This document shows, piece by piece, positions 44,590 through 53,586 of a stretch of 60,294 nucleotides of DNA. The notes beneath the pieces were generated by a model, which searched no databases, was not told the origin of the DNA, and saw only the letters and a program-made list of their open reading frames with translations. How positions within the stretch are numbered: the stretch's first letter is position 1; each line of letters opens with the position of its first letter. The position numbers and the translations under genes were made by a program. The stretch is from Planctomycetaceae bacterium (GTDB taxonomy: Bacteria > Planctomycetota > Planctomycetia > Pirellulales > Pirellulaceae): the NCBI GenBank assembly GCA_016794985.1, contig JAEUIQ010000054.1:1-60294 (forward strand), in the 5' to 3' direction.

Positions 44590-45425
44590 GCTTTTGTAGC
44601 GACATACAACGTCGCTAATCCAAAGGTCATCGGATAGAACTTGGCGTCTTTTAACCCAGCTTCTTGCATCAGGGATGCCAATTCTTCGTACTGAGGAAAT
44701 TGACCGACGCTTTCTGGCAGGTAGCTGTAGGCATCGCTGCGATTCTTAGCGAACCACTGGCCAATCTTGGGCAACACGCGGAGAAAATAAAATCGATACA
44801 ACGCACTTAATGGCCAAATTCGCGGCATGGTAAATTCCAAGACCCCGACTTGGCCACCAGTCCGTGTGACTCGCGTCATTTCTTTCAAGCCCTTCAACGT
44901 ATCAGCGACATTGCGCAATCCGAAAGCCACGGTCACCAAGTCGAATTGCTCATTGGGGAATGGCAATTGCAACGAATCGGCTTCGACGAATTGCAGGTGG
45001 GTCGCCCGCTGCTGTTGGGCTTTCTTTTGACCGATCTCCAACATGGGACGGCAAAAATCCGAGGCCACAACGTGAACACCCTGCCAGCTCTGTTGTTCTG
45101 CTTCTTGAGACGAGAGGATCCGTTGCCCAAACGGTTCGTCGGAATTCATCCGAGGAATGGTCTCGGCCCGCCCCGCAGCCCCGTTTCGCTTGGATTGCAT
45201 CTTGTTCAGCAAAGCCAGCGCCAAATCGCCCGTTCCTGTGCAGACATCCAAGACTTGCCAATCGGATTGCGGCGCCAGTTTGGCAACGGTCCGCCACCGC
45301 CACCAGCGATCGACATTCATCGAAAGCAAGTGATTCATTAAATCGTACTTCGGGGCGATCTCTGCAAACATTTGGCGGACTTTTTGTCCGGATTTGTCGA
45401 TCGCGACCGTTTGACTGTTGGACAT
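44586..45425 (-). CDS. ubiE: Demethylmenaquinone/quinone C-methyltransferase UbiE/MenG
   Basis: 279 residues. SAM motif VLDVCTGTGDLALALL, FDLVTVAFGLRNVAD and the UbiE C-terminal block YRFYFLRVLPKIGQW are clear. Performs the C-methylation of demethylmenaquinone (MenG) or ubiquinone precursors; planctomycetes generally use menaquinone. An insert of about 40 residues (rich in Q/S/E, about 75-117) separates the first and second beta strands of the fold. Coupled to ubiX. 67 bases separate its start from the divergent comB-like gene. Confidence 0.93.
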   Translation of the reverse strand: MSNSQTVAIDKSGQKVRQMFAEIAPKYDLMNHLLSMNVDRWWRWRTVAKLAPQSDWQVLDVCTGTGDLALALLNKMQSKRNGAAGRAETIPRMNSDEPFGQRILSSQEAEQQSWQGVHVVASDFCRPMLEIGQKKAQQQRATHLQFVEADSLQLPFPNEQFDLVTVAFGLRNVADTLKGLKEMTRVTRTGGQVGVLEFTMPRIWPLSALYRFYFLRVLPKIGQWFAKNRSDAYSYLPESVGQFPQYEELASLMQEAGLKDAKFYPMTFGLATLYVATKA

Positions 45426-45492
45426 TGGAACTCTATTCTACGAAACCGATTGGGGCCGGTTTGGTTCGGTCTTGGGCTCTGGAAAGGCAACC

Positions 45493-46299
45493 GTGAAATC
45501 TCGGCAAATCTACACATTCTTTCTGCCGGATTTGATTCCGGAGGGACTACTGAATGACAGTGTCGCTGTGGTCATCGACATTTTGCGGGCCACGACCACG
45601 ATGACGACCGGAATCGCAAATGGTGCCGCTCGAATTGTCCCGTGTGTTGGCGTCGACCAAGCCCACCTGACGAAGCAACGACTCTCGGAAGCCAACTTGG
45701 CTCTTGCCGAAAACACCAGTCCATCGTCGGTTCTGTTGGGTGGCGAACGACTTGGGAAGCCGCTGCCGGGCTTTGATCTGGGCAACGCACCCGAGACCTA
45801 TTCCCCTGAGTCGGTTCGTGGTCGAACGATCGTGATGACGACCACAAATGGTACCCGAGCCATGGATCGTTGTCGTGGTGCGAAACAAATCGTGATCGGT
45901 AGTTTTGCCAATCTTTCGACAGTTGTCCAGCACTTGAGTCAATCTCAACGCGTGGCTTTGGTCTGCTCTGGAACGGACAAACACGTTACCTGCGAAGACG
46001 TGCTGTTTGCCGGCGCTGTCACCGATGAATTGATTCGCTCAGCTCACGGAAGTGACCTGCCCTGGGAAATCAATGACCAAGCCGAATTGGCGCGAAGCTA
46101 TTGGAGACAATCCAGTGGCCCAGATCGATTTCCGACCATGGATTCGATTTTGGCGGTCTTCCGGCGCTCGTTGGGGGGATCCAACTTGATCGCTCAGGGG
46201 CGAGCGGTCGATTTGGAGTTTGCTGCGGCCATCGATCGATTCAACGTGCTGCCGATCTTGGACCAACGGTCGTGGGAAATCACCGCCGCACCAATGTAG
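45493..46299 (+). CDS. ComB-like 2-phosphosulfolactate phosphatase
   Basis: 268 residues. VVIDILRATTTMTTGIANGA, LGGERLGKPLPGFDLGNAPETY and TTTNGTRAMDRCRGA match the ComB family, which removes phosphate from 2-phosphosulfolactate in coenzyme M-type routes; in bacteria the substrate is often unknown. GTG at 45493 is chosen because GGAAAGG lies six bases upstream and the family N-terminus starts there. Divergent from ubiE. Confidence 0.88.
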   Translation: MKSRQIYTFFLPDLIPEGLLNDSVAVVIDILRATTTMTTGIANGAARIVPCVGVDQAHLTKQRLSEANLALAENTSPSSVLLGGERLGKPLPGFDLGNAPETYSPESVRGRTIVMTTTNGTRAMDRCRGAKQIVIGSFANLSTVVQHLSQSQRVALVCSGTDKHVTCEDVLFAGAVTDELIRSAHGSDLPWEINDQAELARSYWRQSSGPDRFPTMDSILAVFRRSLGGSNLIAQGRAVDLEFAAAIDRFNVLPILDQRSWEITAAPM

Positions 46300-46471
46300 G
46301 AAACTCAAGTGTGCGTGTTTTACCGTTCCCGCACAGCCTTCACCCGAGGTAGGTTACATGCCGCAAGTCGCCGGATAAAACCAACCGAATCGGACTAATC
46401 GCGTCCCGTCATAACTAAGCTCACGAACTCTGGCCAAACGACTTGGGGAATGCACCACCCCAACGGTACCA

Positions 46472-47821
46472 CTAACGCTTTTGGATGCAATAAATTCTCG
46501 TGGCGGTGCGGATCAAAAGCCGATCACCAACGATTGCCGGTGAGGCCATCCCCATATCGTCAGATGCCAACTCGTTGGTATGTAAAAGCTCGAAGTCGTC
46601 ACCAGCCTTCAAGACAAACGTTACTCCATCTTCGTTCAAGCAGTAGATTCGATCGCGACTCGCCCACGGAGATGTGGTGAAGGCGCGCCCGTTCGGCAAT
46701 CGTTCCGGGCCATAGATCTCAGCGCCACTCTTCGAATCAAATACTGCAAAAGTTCCGCGATCGTACAAGACATACAATCGCTCCTTGTAAACCAGTGTCG
46801 TTGGATTGTAGGGCGCCGCTTTCGTTTGACTCCAGGCAATAAACTCGTTCGCAGTTTCATTTTCCTTCAAGGAAATGTCACCCGCTGCGCCAGGACGGAT
46901 GGCATAGACCGGTCGCAACGGGTCCATCACGTACCCGGAACTTATGTACAGCAGGCCATCGGACTCGTAAGGTGTCGCGATCGTGATACTGGACATGCCA
47001 GTCAGCGACCACAGCAATTGACCGGTCAAGTCGTACGAACGGACTTGTCCGGTCCCTGGGACCACGATCTCGGTCCGTTGGGGATTGTTCCAAACAAAAG
47101 GTGTCGCCCAATTGCTTTTTTCGTCGCGTTCTGTGCGCCACAATTCCTTGCCGGTCAACGCTTCCAAAGCCACCAAATAGGACTGCACTTCATTATCAAA
47201 ACAGTAAAACAACTTGTCTTCGTGCAAAACGGGCGAAGCCGCCGGACCCCATCCGTATCGAGTCTCCTGTGGTTGCACGCGATACTCCCAGATCTTCGTG
47301 CCGTCCAAGTCGAAGCAAAACAGTCCGAGATTCCCGAAGCAAAAATAGACTCTCTCTCCATCCGTCACTGGAGTCTCCGACGCATAACTACTCTTGAGAT
47401 GAATGGCGGTCGATGGTGCTCCCTCGTGGACCGTGCGTTCCCACAAGATTTTTCCGGCGTCAAGGCTCAAGCAATAGACTCGCCATTGATGCACGGCGTT
47501 GGAGGGTTGAGGACGATCGCCACCAAAATACAGTCCCTTCTTGATCTCTTCCGATTCGCCGGTATTGATTACGGACGTCACAAATACCTTGTCACCCCAC
47601 ACGACCGGTGATGACCAACCTCGCCCGGGTAAGTCGCACTTCCAGGCAACGTTTTCCTCGGCCGACCATTTCTCGGGAAAGGTCGCCTCCTCCGCCACGC
47701 CTCGAGCGCCGGGCCCGCGAAACTGAGGCCATCGATCTTGGCCATTAGTAATGGGCGCCAGGCCCATCAGCAAAATGCCGAAACAAACCAGTGAAACGCC
47801 AGTTGGCTTTATCATTTTCAT
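46472..47821 (-). CDS. Secreted PQQ-like beta-propeller protein
   Basis: 449 residues. Signal peptide (SLVCFGILLMGLAPITNG), then WPQFRGPGARGVAE, typical for planctomycete PQQ-binding-like repeat proteins. Several blades carry the DxxTGxxLWxT-like pattern (LDAGKILWERTV, LEALTGKELWRTE, YDLTGQLLWSLTG). No separate catalytic domain; it may bind sugars or just act as a scaffold. Confidence 0.88.
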   Translation of the reverse strand: MKMIKPTGVSLVCFGILLMGLAPITNGQDRWPQFRGPGARGVAEEATFPEKWSAEENVAWKCDLPGRGWSSPVVWGDKVFVTSVINTGESEEIKKGLYFGGDRPQPSNAVHQWRVYCLSLDAGKILWERTVHEGAPSTAIHLKSSYASETPVTDGERVYFCFGNLGLFCFDLDGTKIWEYRVQPQETRYGWGPAASPVLHEDKLFYCFDNEVQSYLVALEALTGKELWRTERDEKSNWATPFVWNNPQRTEIVVPGTGQVRSYDLTGQLLWSLTGMSSITIATPYESDGLLYISSGYVMDPLRPVYAIRPGAAGDISLKENETANEFIAWSQTKAAPYNPTTLVYKERLYVLYDRGTFAVFDSKSGAEIYGPERLPNGRAFTTSPWASRDRIYCLNEDGVTFVLKAGDDFELLHTNELASDDMGMASPAIVGDRLLIRTATRIYCIQKR

Positions 47822-47984
47822 CTCAATCCAGTCATGCTAACTCGCAATACCGTGCAACGGCAGGACGGTCGCCGGCACATCCCTTGAGCCGTGACCCGCA
47901 AAAAGCAACAGCTTCTCGACGATCAGCGGACGCCACATGGAGGGCAACTGCTACTAACCGAACGACATTGCGGGTACTCGGTGG

Positions 47985-48959
47985 TTATTCGGGCAAAATG
48001 TAGACACCCAGGTTGCTCCCATTAGCCCTTTCGCCATGGGCCGGGCGATTGACCAGTAGAGCCTCCTGCGCCGCATCCTGCCAGCGCACCAAAGTTGTAG
48101 AGCCTCCACCGTCCATGTTCAATCCGTTGTGAGCACCAAAGTGCTTTAGCCAGCCGCCAAGTTCATGGACGGTTGCGCCGTGACTGGCAGCTTGCCGCCC
48201 GTCGCACAACACGACAATCAAAAAACGTTTGTCGCGACTGAGTCCCAAACCAGTTCTTGGATGTAAGACGGTATCCTCTTCACACACCTGACCTTCCGTC
48301 AAGCAAAACGAAAACCCACTGACGGCAACCATGATGTGATCCGTATTGGAATCCGCCGACACAACTTGCAAATCCACGGCCCCGGTCTTATCCACGATGA
48401 ACGACGGGCGTCCATCCGACGGGCAAACCACTTCACCATTGGAAATCGTCAAACCCATTCGATCGGCAAAGGGGTGAGAAACGCCACTTTGAAATGGGCT
48501 CCATGGCGACGCATTGATGGCCAAGACGACGGGAATCCCATTCTTGCGTTGCTCCCTCGCAAAGTCGCGTGTCGTTTGTCGCTTCGTACGAACCACGAAC
48601 TCGCTCAGGACCTCATCGCGAAAGTTCGGCATCGGTTCTCCCCAATTCTCGGCCCGACCTGTTACGACAAACTTGAGTTTCGGAGTTTGCAGGTCGATTC
48701 GAAGGGCATGCATCTTGAGGCGGCGTTGGTTTTGCGGCTGAAAGAACAAGTAACTGGGACAAGTTAATCCCTCGGCGTTCGGATATTGCTGCTCGAACGC
48801 GGCATAATTCACCCCCGGCAACCACTCTTCACTGGTGGACCAATCAAATGCCGCTTCCGGCTCCTGGGCCATAACGTCCGGCAACGCCCAGACGATACCC
48901 AGCAAGAGCCAAAACACAACCAATAATGGCCCTCGTTGAAAACCTACTTGTTTGAGCAT
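47985..48959 (-). CDS. Phosphodiester glycosidase (NAGPA-like) domain protein
   Basis: About 324 residues. N-terminal signal or anchor (GPLLVVFWLLLGIVWALPDVMAQ), then the NAGPA-type fold: LAINASPWSPFQSG, and the conserved NMDGGGSTTLV near the C-terminus. The domain is named for removal of GlcNAc from phosphodiesters; its bacterial members act on unknown exopolymers. ATG at 48959 is chosen because it leads directly into the signal peptide; GTG at 48998 is possible. Confidence 0.88.
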   Translation of the reverse strand: MLKQVGFQRGPLLVVFWLLLGIVWALPDVMAQEPEAAFDWSTSEEWLPGVNYAAFEQQYPNAEGLTCPSYLFFQPQNQRRLKMHALRIDLQTPKLKFVVTGRAENWGEPMPNFRDEVLSEFVVRTKRQTTRDFAREQRKNGIPVVLAINASPWSPFQSGVSHPFADRMGLTISNGEVVCPSDGRPSFIVDKTGAVDLQVVSADSNTDHIMVAVSGFSFCLTEGQVCEEDTVLHPRTGLGLSRDKRFLIVVLCDGRQAASHGATVHELGGWLKHFGAHNGLNMDGGGSTTLVRWQDAAQEALLVNRPAHGERANGSNLGVYILPE

Positions 48960-49216
48960 TGAACAAATTCTCGCATTTTTGGAGGTCGCCCTTTGCACTC
49001 GTCTACCATTTTACTCTGTCGGCTCGTTGCGTCGAATCCCACACGTCCGTCGAAACCCACCGCTAACCAGCGGAGCGAGACAATCGCCGCATTCAACCAT
49101 CAAGTTGGGGGTCGAGGCGATTTCTTGATTCTCCGGCGTGCGTCTGCGTTTGTGAATACTGGCTTTCGGAGCCATAGTTCGCTATAAAGCGTAATGGTTT
49201 ATTTCGTGTCCGAGAA

Positions 49217-52200
49217 TTGAAACAATTTGTGATGTTACTGAAAACATTCCAAGATCTGATCCTTCATTATCTCCGACTGCCCGAACATGAGCAGCAGATG
49301 ATGCGGATCGCCGCGGTATTTTCGGCTCCGTTGGGCCGTCACCATTTCCTGCTGTTTGCGAACATCAAACCGGGGAAAACCAACGGTAAGCCCTGGTTGA
49401 ATAATGAAATTGTCGAGAGTTTCAAACACCTTGCGGCTCACGAGCTTATGATCGGCACGGCGACCGGCACAATAGTTAATCAACATCTGATGGATTACTT
49501 GATTCGGGAAGTCGTGGAGCGAAACGAGCTCGCCGAGATAAAGGCCAACATTAAGAAGATTCGCGGGAATTACTACTGGGGCGATTATGGCTTGTACGGT
49601 CTATGCCAGTTTCTGGAATCGTTCCATTTGGGCGACGACGCAGCGGCGGTTGAGAAATTCGAGGGAGTACGCGGCCTTGAATTCCCATTGCTGGAGCCAT
49701 TCGATGAGGCAAGATTGGCTGCACTTTCTCTGCCGCGAAAGGCGATTTATTGTCAACACTTGATTTCCTTAGTGTTGACCGGCCGATGCATTCGTTTCGG
49801 ACTCGTCCCGGAGAAGGGGCTCGCGGCCATGCGAAATCTCTTGCGTGGGGAATTGGCGGCCTACCCTGAGCCGGCCTTCAAGGCGTCAATGCTCGAATGG
49901 GCTCTTGCTGCGGGAGATCGAGAACTCCTGGACTTGCTGGACCATTCGATGGACCGGAAGGCATTGGATGTGGCTGGCTGCCGAGCACTTTTGGATGGCG
50001 AGCTCGAAATGGCCGTCGAATTGCTTCTCAAAACATTTGGACGTTCGGCGGCGACGAAGGCGGTGTCGAGTCGGGGACAATTGCCGGCTTTGTTTTGTCT
50101 GTTGCTGAAGGCCAGTGGCTTGTTTGGGCCTTTGACAAAGGAGGTGATTCGCGCGGCCGATGGTGCGGTAAAATCCTCGTCAGATTTGCAGTACGCGTTT
50201 GCACTGCTGAACGCAGCGTTTGAGTATCGGAAAGAGCCGAGTGCGTTACTGGAAAGGAAAATTGTCGGAGGCGTTTTGGATCAGAGGCCAATCGATGGTA
50301 TGGTTCGTGCCTACCTGTCTTCTTGGTTGCAGCTTGAAGTTTCCCCGGAAAAGGAGAGCGAGTGCCAGAGCGTCTTGGGTGTCGCTCAGAATTACTATCG
50401 CCAAGTCGGGTGCTGGTTCTTGGCGAGCGAAGCCTACAACTTAGTCGGCCAAGGTACGGAGCCTGTGCCGCAGGTGAGTTTCCCAGGGGTGGCCGCTCAG
50501 CTAAAGCCTCGTCCGATTTGGGAGCAACGCTTGCAGTCGATTGCGGCATTAGTAACAAACGACGTGGCGCCAACTCGCGGAAGCGGCTCCGGAGAAGAAG
50601 TTCATGAACGTCTGATTTTCGAGATCCATTTCAGCGAGTCAGGATTCAATCTCGAAGCTTTTCAGCAATCGCGTAAAGGACGCTCATGGACCAAAGGCCG
50701 GAAGGTCAACTTGCGGCGATTGCTGGATAAATCAGGAGCCAGCGAGTTTGCGTTCCTAACAGACAAAGATCGAAGTGTCGTTCAGACGTTTCGACCGACC
50801 ATTGATTACCGAGGATACGGGGTCAGCGAGTCCGTTGAGATCATTCCCGAGCAAGCGCTGCGTGGCCTGATCGGGCATCCACATGTCTATCTGCCCAACG
50901 ATCGCGAGCAATCGTTAGAAATTGTCGAAGCACCTCCTCGTTTGGTCGTGGAAGCGGCTGGATCGAAGGACGTCCGATTGCGTTTGGATCCTTCACCGAG
51001 TCATAGGAATCTGAAATGTCTGGTGACGAGACCCAGCAAAGGCAAACTGTTCGTTACCTTTTTCAACGAATCGATCCTGAAATTGCAGAGTCAGTTGGGT
51101 AGCGGTCTTAACTTGCCGCTCGAAGCCGCCCATGAATTGCCTAAAATCCTGCGCCCACTCAGTTCGCTGATCATGATTCACTCGGAAATCGACTTGGGTG
51201 ACGGTGGAGCCAATGAGGGTGGCGATGCGACGTTGACAAAAGCCGAGATTATCGAAGGACAAATGACGCCTTTCGCTCATCTGTTTCCCAGCGGCGGCGG
51301 ATATTTTCTTGATATCTTTGTTCACCCTTTTGGCGCCGAAGGACCAAGTTGCCGCCCCGGCGAGGGCGGAACCAAACTCTTCGCGAACTTGGGTGGCAAG
51401 TCGTTGACGGCCAACCGAGATTTGCTTCAGGAGAAATCGGTGGCCAACCAACTACTCGAACAATGCCCGAACTTGCGAAGCTGGTTGCAGTCCCAGTGGT
51501 CGGCGATGATGCCCACACCTGGCGACGCACTTGAAGTTCTGTTGGAATTGGACGAAATGGTTCGCAACGGTCATTGTCGGATCATGTGGCCTCAAGGTAA
51601 AGAACTACGCTTGGCTGGACAAGTCGGTAGCTCGAACTTGCAGGTGAGAATCAAGAAAGACAACGATTGGTTCGCCGCGTCGGGCACGTTGAAGGTTGAT
51701 TCCGAATTGACCGTGGACATGATGCGACTCATTGACTTGGTCTCCAGTACCTCTGGTCGCTTTATCCAGTTGGACGATGGTCGATTCTTGGCGTTGACTG
51801 AGCAATTGCGACGGCAAGTCGAGGAGTTTCAGGGATTTGGCGATCGTCGCAAGTCGAGTTCAATGCGCTTCCCCGCCGCTCATGCCGGAATGTTCGAGAA
51901 TTTGTCCGGGGTCTCGGTCAAGGCTGACACGCATTGGAATAAGATGCGCGAGCGAATGCGGGCAGCTCAGTCACTTGATCCACAGATACCGGCGGGGCTC
52001 TTGGCCGAACTGCGCGACTATCAAGAAGACGGCTTCAAGTGGATGTCAAGATTGGCCGCGTGGGGAGTTGGTGGTTGTTTGGCCGACGACATGGGGCTCG
52101 GAAAGACCATTCAAGCCCTGGCCGTTTTGCTGGGGCGTACCAATGGACCGGCCTTGGTAATTGCTCCAACTTCGGTCGTCTTCAATTGGGCCGCGGAAAT

Positions 52201-53371
52201 CGAACGCTTCGCTCCGACGCTGCGGGCGCGAATGGTCGCTGATGAATCCAACGGCGACGAATTGGAAAGACTTCAGCCCCACGATGTCGTCCTTTGTAGT
52301 TACGGTCTATTGCAACATCGAACCGCCATGTTGCAGGCTACGGAATGGAATACCCTGATTCTGGATGAAGCCCAAGCCATTAAAAACTCAGCCACACAAC
52401 GATCGCAAGCGGCGAAGTCGCTGAAGGCGAACTTCAGAATGATCATGACCGGAACGCCGATCGAAAATCATCTAGGGGAATTGTGGAATCTGTTCGACTT
52501 CGTCAACCCAGGACTGTTGGGTTCCGCCGACATCTTTCAAGCTCGCTTTGCCATTCCGATCGAACGCGACCACTGCCGGCCGACCAAGGCTCGGCTAAAA
52601 AAACTAATCAGTCCATTTCTTCTTCGCAGAACCAAAGCGCAAGTTCTCGCTGAACTCCCCTCGCGGACCGAAGTCACTCTGCACGTGACAATGACACCTC
52701 AAGAGACCGCCTTCTATGAAGCGATTCGGCGTCAAGCTGTCGAAAAATTGGAAAACCTGGGCCCGGATCATACGACCCACTTGCGTGTCTTGGCGGAAAT
52801 CATGCGTCTGCGTCGAGCCTGCTGCAATCCGCAGCTGGTTTCCCGCGATTCGGATATCGAATGTTCCAAAACGAAGATGTTTCTCGACACGGTTCAAGAA
52901 TTGCGGGAAGGAGGTCACAAAGCCCTGGTGTTTAGCCAATTTGTAGATCACTTGGCAATCCTGCGGCGCGAACTGGATCGCCTTCAAATTTCTTATCAAT
53001 ATCTGGACGGTAGCACTCCAGCAAACCAACGCAAAAAAAGCGTCGAGGCATTTCAGTCCGGTGAAGGCGATCTGTTCTTGATTAGTTTAAAGGCGGGTGG
53101 CGCCGGACTGAATCTGACCGCAGCTGACTACGTGTTGCACATGGATCCTTGGTGGAACCCTGCGGTCGAGGATCAGGCCTCCGATCGCGCTCATCGCATG
53201 GGTCAACTTCGCCCCGTTACCATTTATCGATATATTACCGAGGGAACCATCGAACAAAAAATCCAAAAGCTGCATGGCACCAAACGAGATTTAGCGGATA
53301 GCCTGCTCGAAGGCACCGACCGCAGCGGCAAACTGTCCGCGGACGAACTCCTGGCGCTTTTACGGGACTAA
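49217..53371 (+). CDS. SNF2-family ATPase with ~930-residue N-terminal region
   Basis: 1384 residues from TTG at 49217; GTG at 49229 or ATG at 49232 are alternatives since no site has a strong ribosome binding site. The SNF2 ATPase occupies about 930-1384: DMGLGKT with Lys963, APTSVVFNWAAE, the DEAQ box with Asp1050, MTGTPIEN, then helicase-C motifs VFSQFVDHL, SLKAGGAGLNLTAADYV and QASDRAHRMGQ. Such enzymes use ATP to move along double-stranded DNA or remodel protein-DNA complexes. The long N-terminal part has no zinc-binding SWIM signature that I can see and is unassigned. Divergent from the NAGPA gene; no defence genes adjoin it. Confidence 0.93.
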   Translation: MKQFVMLLKTFQDLILHYLRLPEHEQQMMRIAAVFSAPLGRHHFLLFANIKPGKTNGKPWLNNEIVESFKHLAAHELMIGTATGTIVNQHLMDYLIREVVERNELAEIKANIKKIRGNYYWGDYGLYGLCQFLESFHLGDDAAAVEKFEGVRGLEFPLLEPFDEARLAALSLPRKAIYCQHLISLVLTGRCIRFGLVPEKGLAAMRNLLRGELAAYPEPAFKASMLEWALAAGDRELLDLLDHSMDRKALDVAGCRALLDGELEMAVELLLKTFGRSAATKAVSSRGQLPALFCLLLKASGLFGPLTKEVIRAADGAVKSSSDLQYAFALLNAAFEYRKEPSALLERKIVGGVLDQRPIDGMVRAYLSSWLQLEVSPEKESECQSVLGVAQNYYRQVGCWFLASEAYNLVGQGTEPVPQVSFPGVAAQLKPRPIWEQRLQSIAALVTNDVAPTRGSGSGEEVHERLIFEIHFSESGFNLEAFQQSRKGRSWTKGRKVNLRRLLDKSGASEFAFLTDKDRSVVQTFRPTIDYRGYGVSESVEIIPEQALRGLIGHPHVYLPNDREQSLEIVEAPPRLVVEAAGSKDVRLRLDPSPSHRNLKCLVTRPSKGKLFVTFFNESILKLQSQLGSGLNLPLEAAHELPKILRPLSSLIMIHSEIDLGDGGANEGGDATLTKAEIIEGQMTPFAHLFPSGGGYFLDIFVHPFGAEGPSCRPGEGGTKLFANLGGKSLTANRDLLQEKSVANQLLEQCPNLRSWLQSQWSAMMPTPGDALEVLLELDEMVRNGHCRIMWPQGKELRLAGQVGSSNLQVRIKKDNDWFAASGTLKVDSELTVDMMRLIDLVSSTSGRFIQLDDGRFLALTEQLRRQVEEFQGFGDRRKSSSMRFPAAHAGMFENLSGVSVKADTHWNKMRERMRAAQSLDPQIPAGLLAELRDYQEDGFKWMSRLAAWGVGGCLADDMGLGKTIQALAVLLGRTNGPALVIAPTSVVFNWAAEIERFAPTLRARMVADESNGDELERLQPHDVVLCSYGLLQHRTAMLQATEWNTLILDEAQAIKNSATQRSQAAKSLKANFRMIMTGTPIENHLGELWNLFDFVNPGLLGSADIFQARFAIPIERDHCRPTKARLKKLISPFLLRRTKAQVLAELPSRTEVTLHVTMTPQETAFYEAIRRQAVEKLENLGPDHTTHLRVLAEIMRLRRACCNPQLVSRDSDIECSKTKMFLDTVQELREGGHKALVFSQFVDHLAILRRELDRLQISYQYLDGSTPANQRKKSVEAFQSGEGDLFLISLKAGGAGLNLTAADYVLHMDPWWNPAVEDQASDRAHRMGQLRPVTIYRYITEGTIEQKIQKLHGTKRDLADSLLEGTDRSGKLSADELLALLRD

Positions 53372-53421
53372 TCATTCCAGCTTAATCATTCCGGGTAAAT
53401 CGCTCGCGGGCTGGTGGTTAC

Positions 53422-53454
53422 GCGAAGCGGATGACTTGATCGAATCCGCTTCGC
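53422..53454. terminator. Strong bidirectional terminator hairpin
   Basis: GCGAAGCGGAT (53422-53432) and ATCCGCTTCGC (53444-53454) pair perfectly with an 11-base loop, in the 215-base gap between the converging SNF2 and FG-GAP genes. Confidence 0.7.
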
Positions 53455-53586
53455 TTCCCTGAGTCACGGAGACACGTCTGGGGTTTGCCGATCCATGGCG
53501 GGCGATACGATGGCCACGGCGAACCGTGGTCGTTTGTTACGGCTCTTCGCCTGCTGAAGCTAGTAGCGCATGGCCACACCATGAAC

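Noticed and set aside
49217..53371. Defence island around the SNF2 ATPase
   Set aside because: Neighbours are an NAGPA-type protein and an FG-GAP lipoprotein; no nuclease, methylase or other defence genes.
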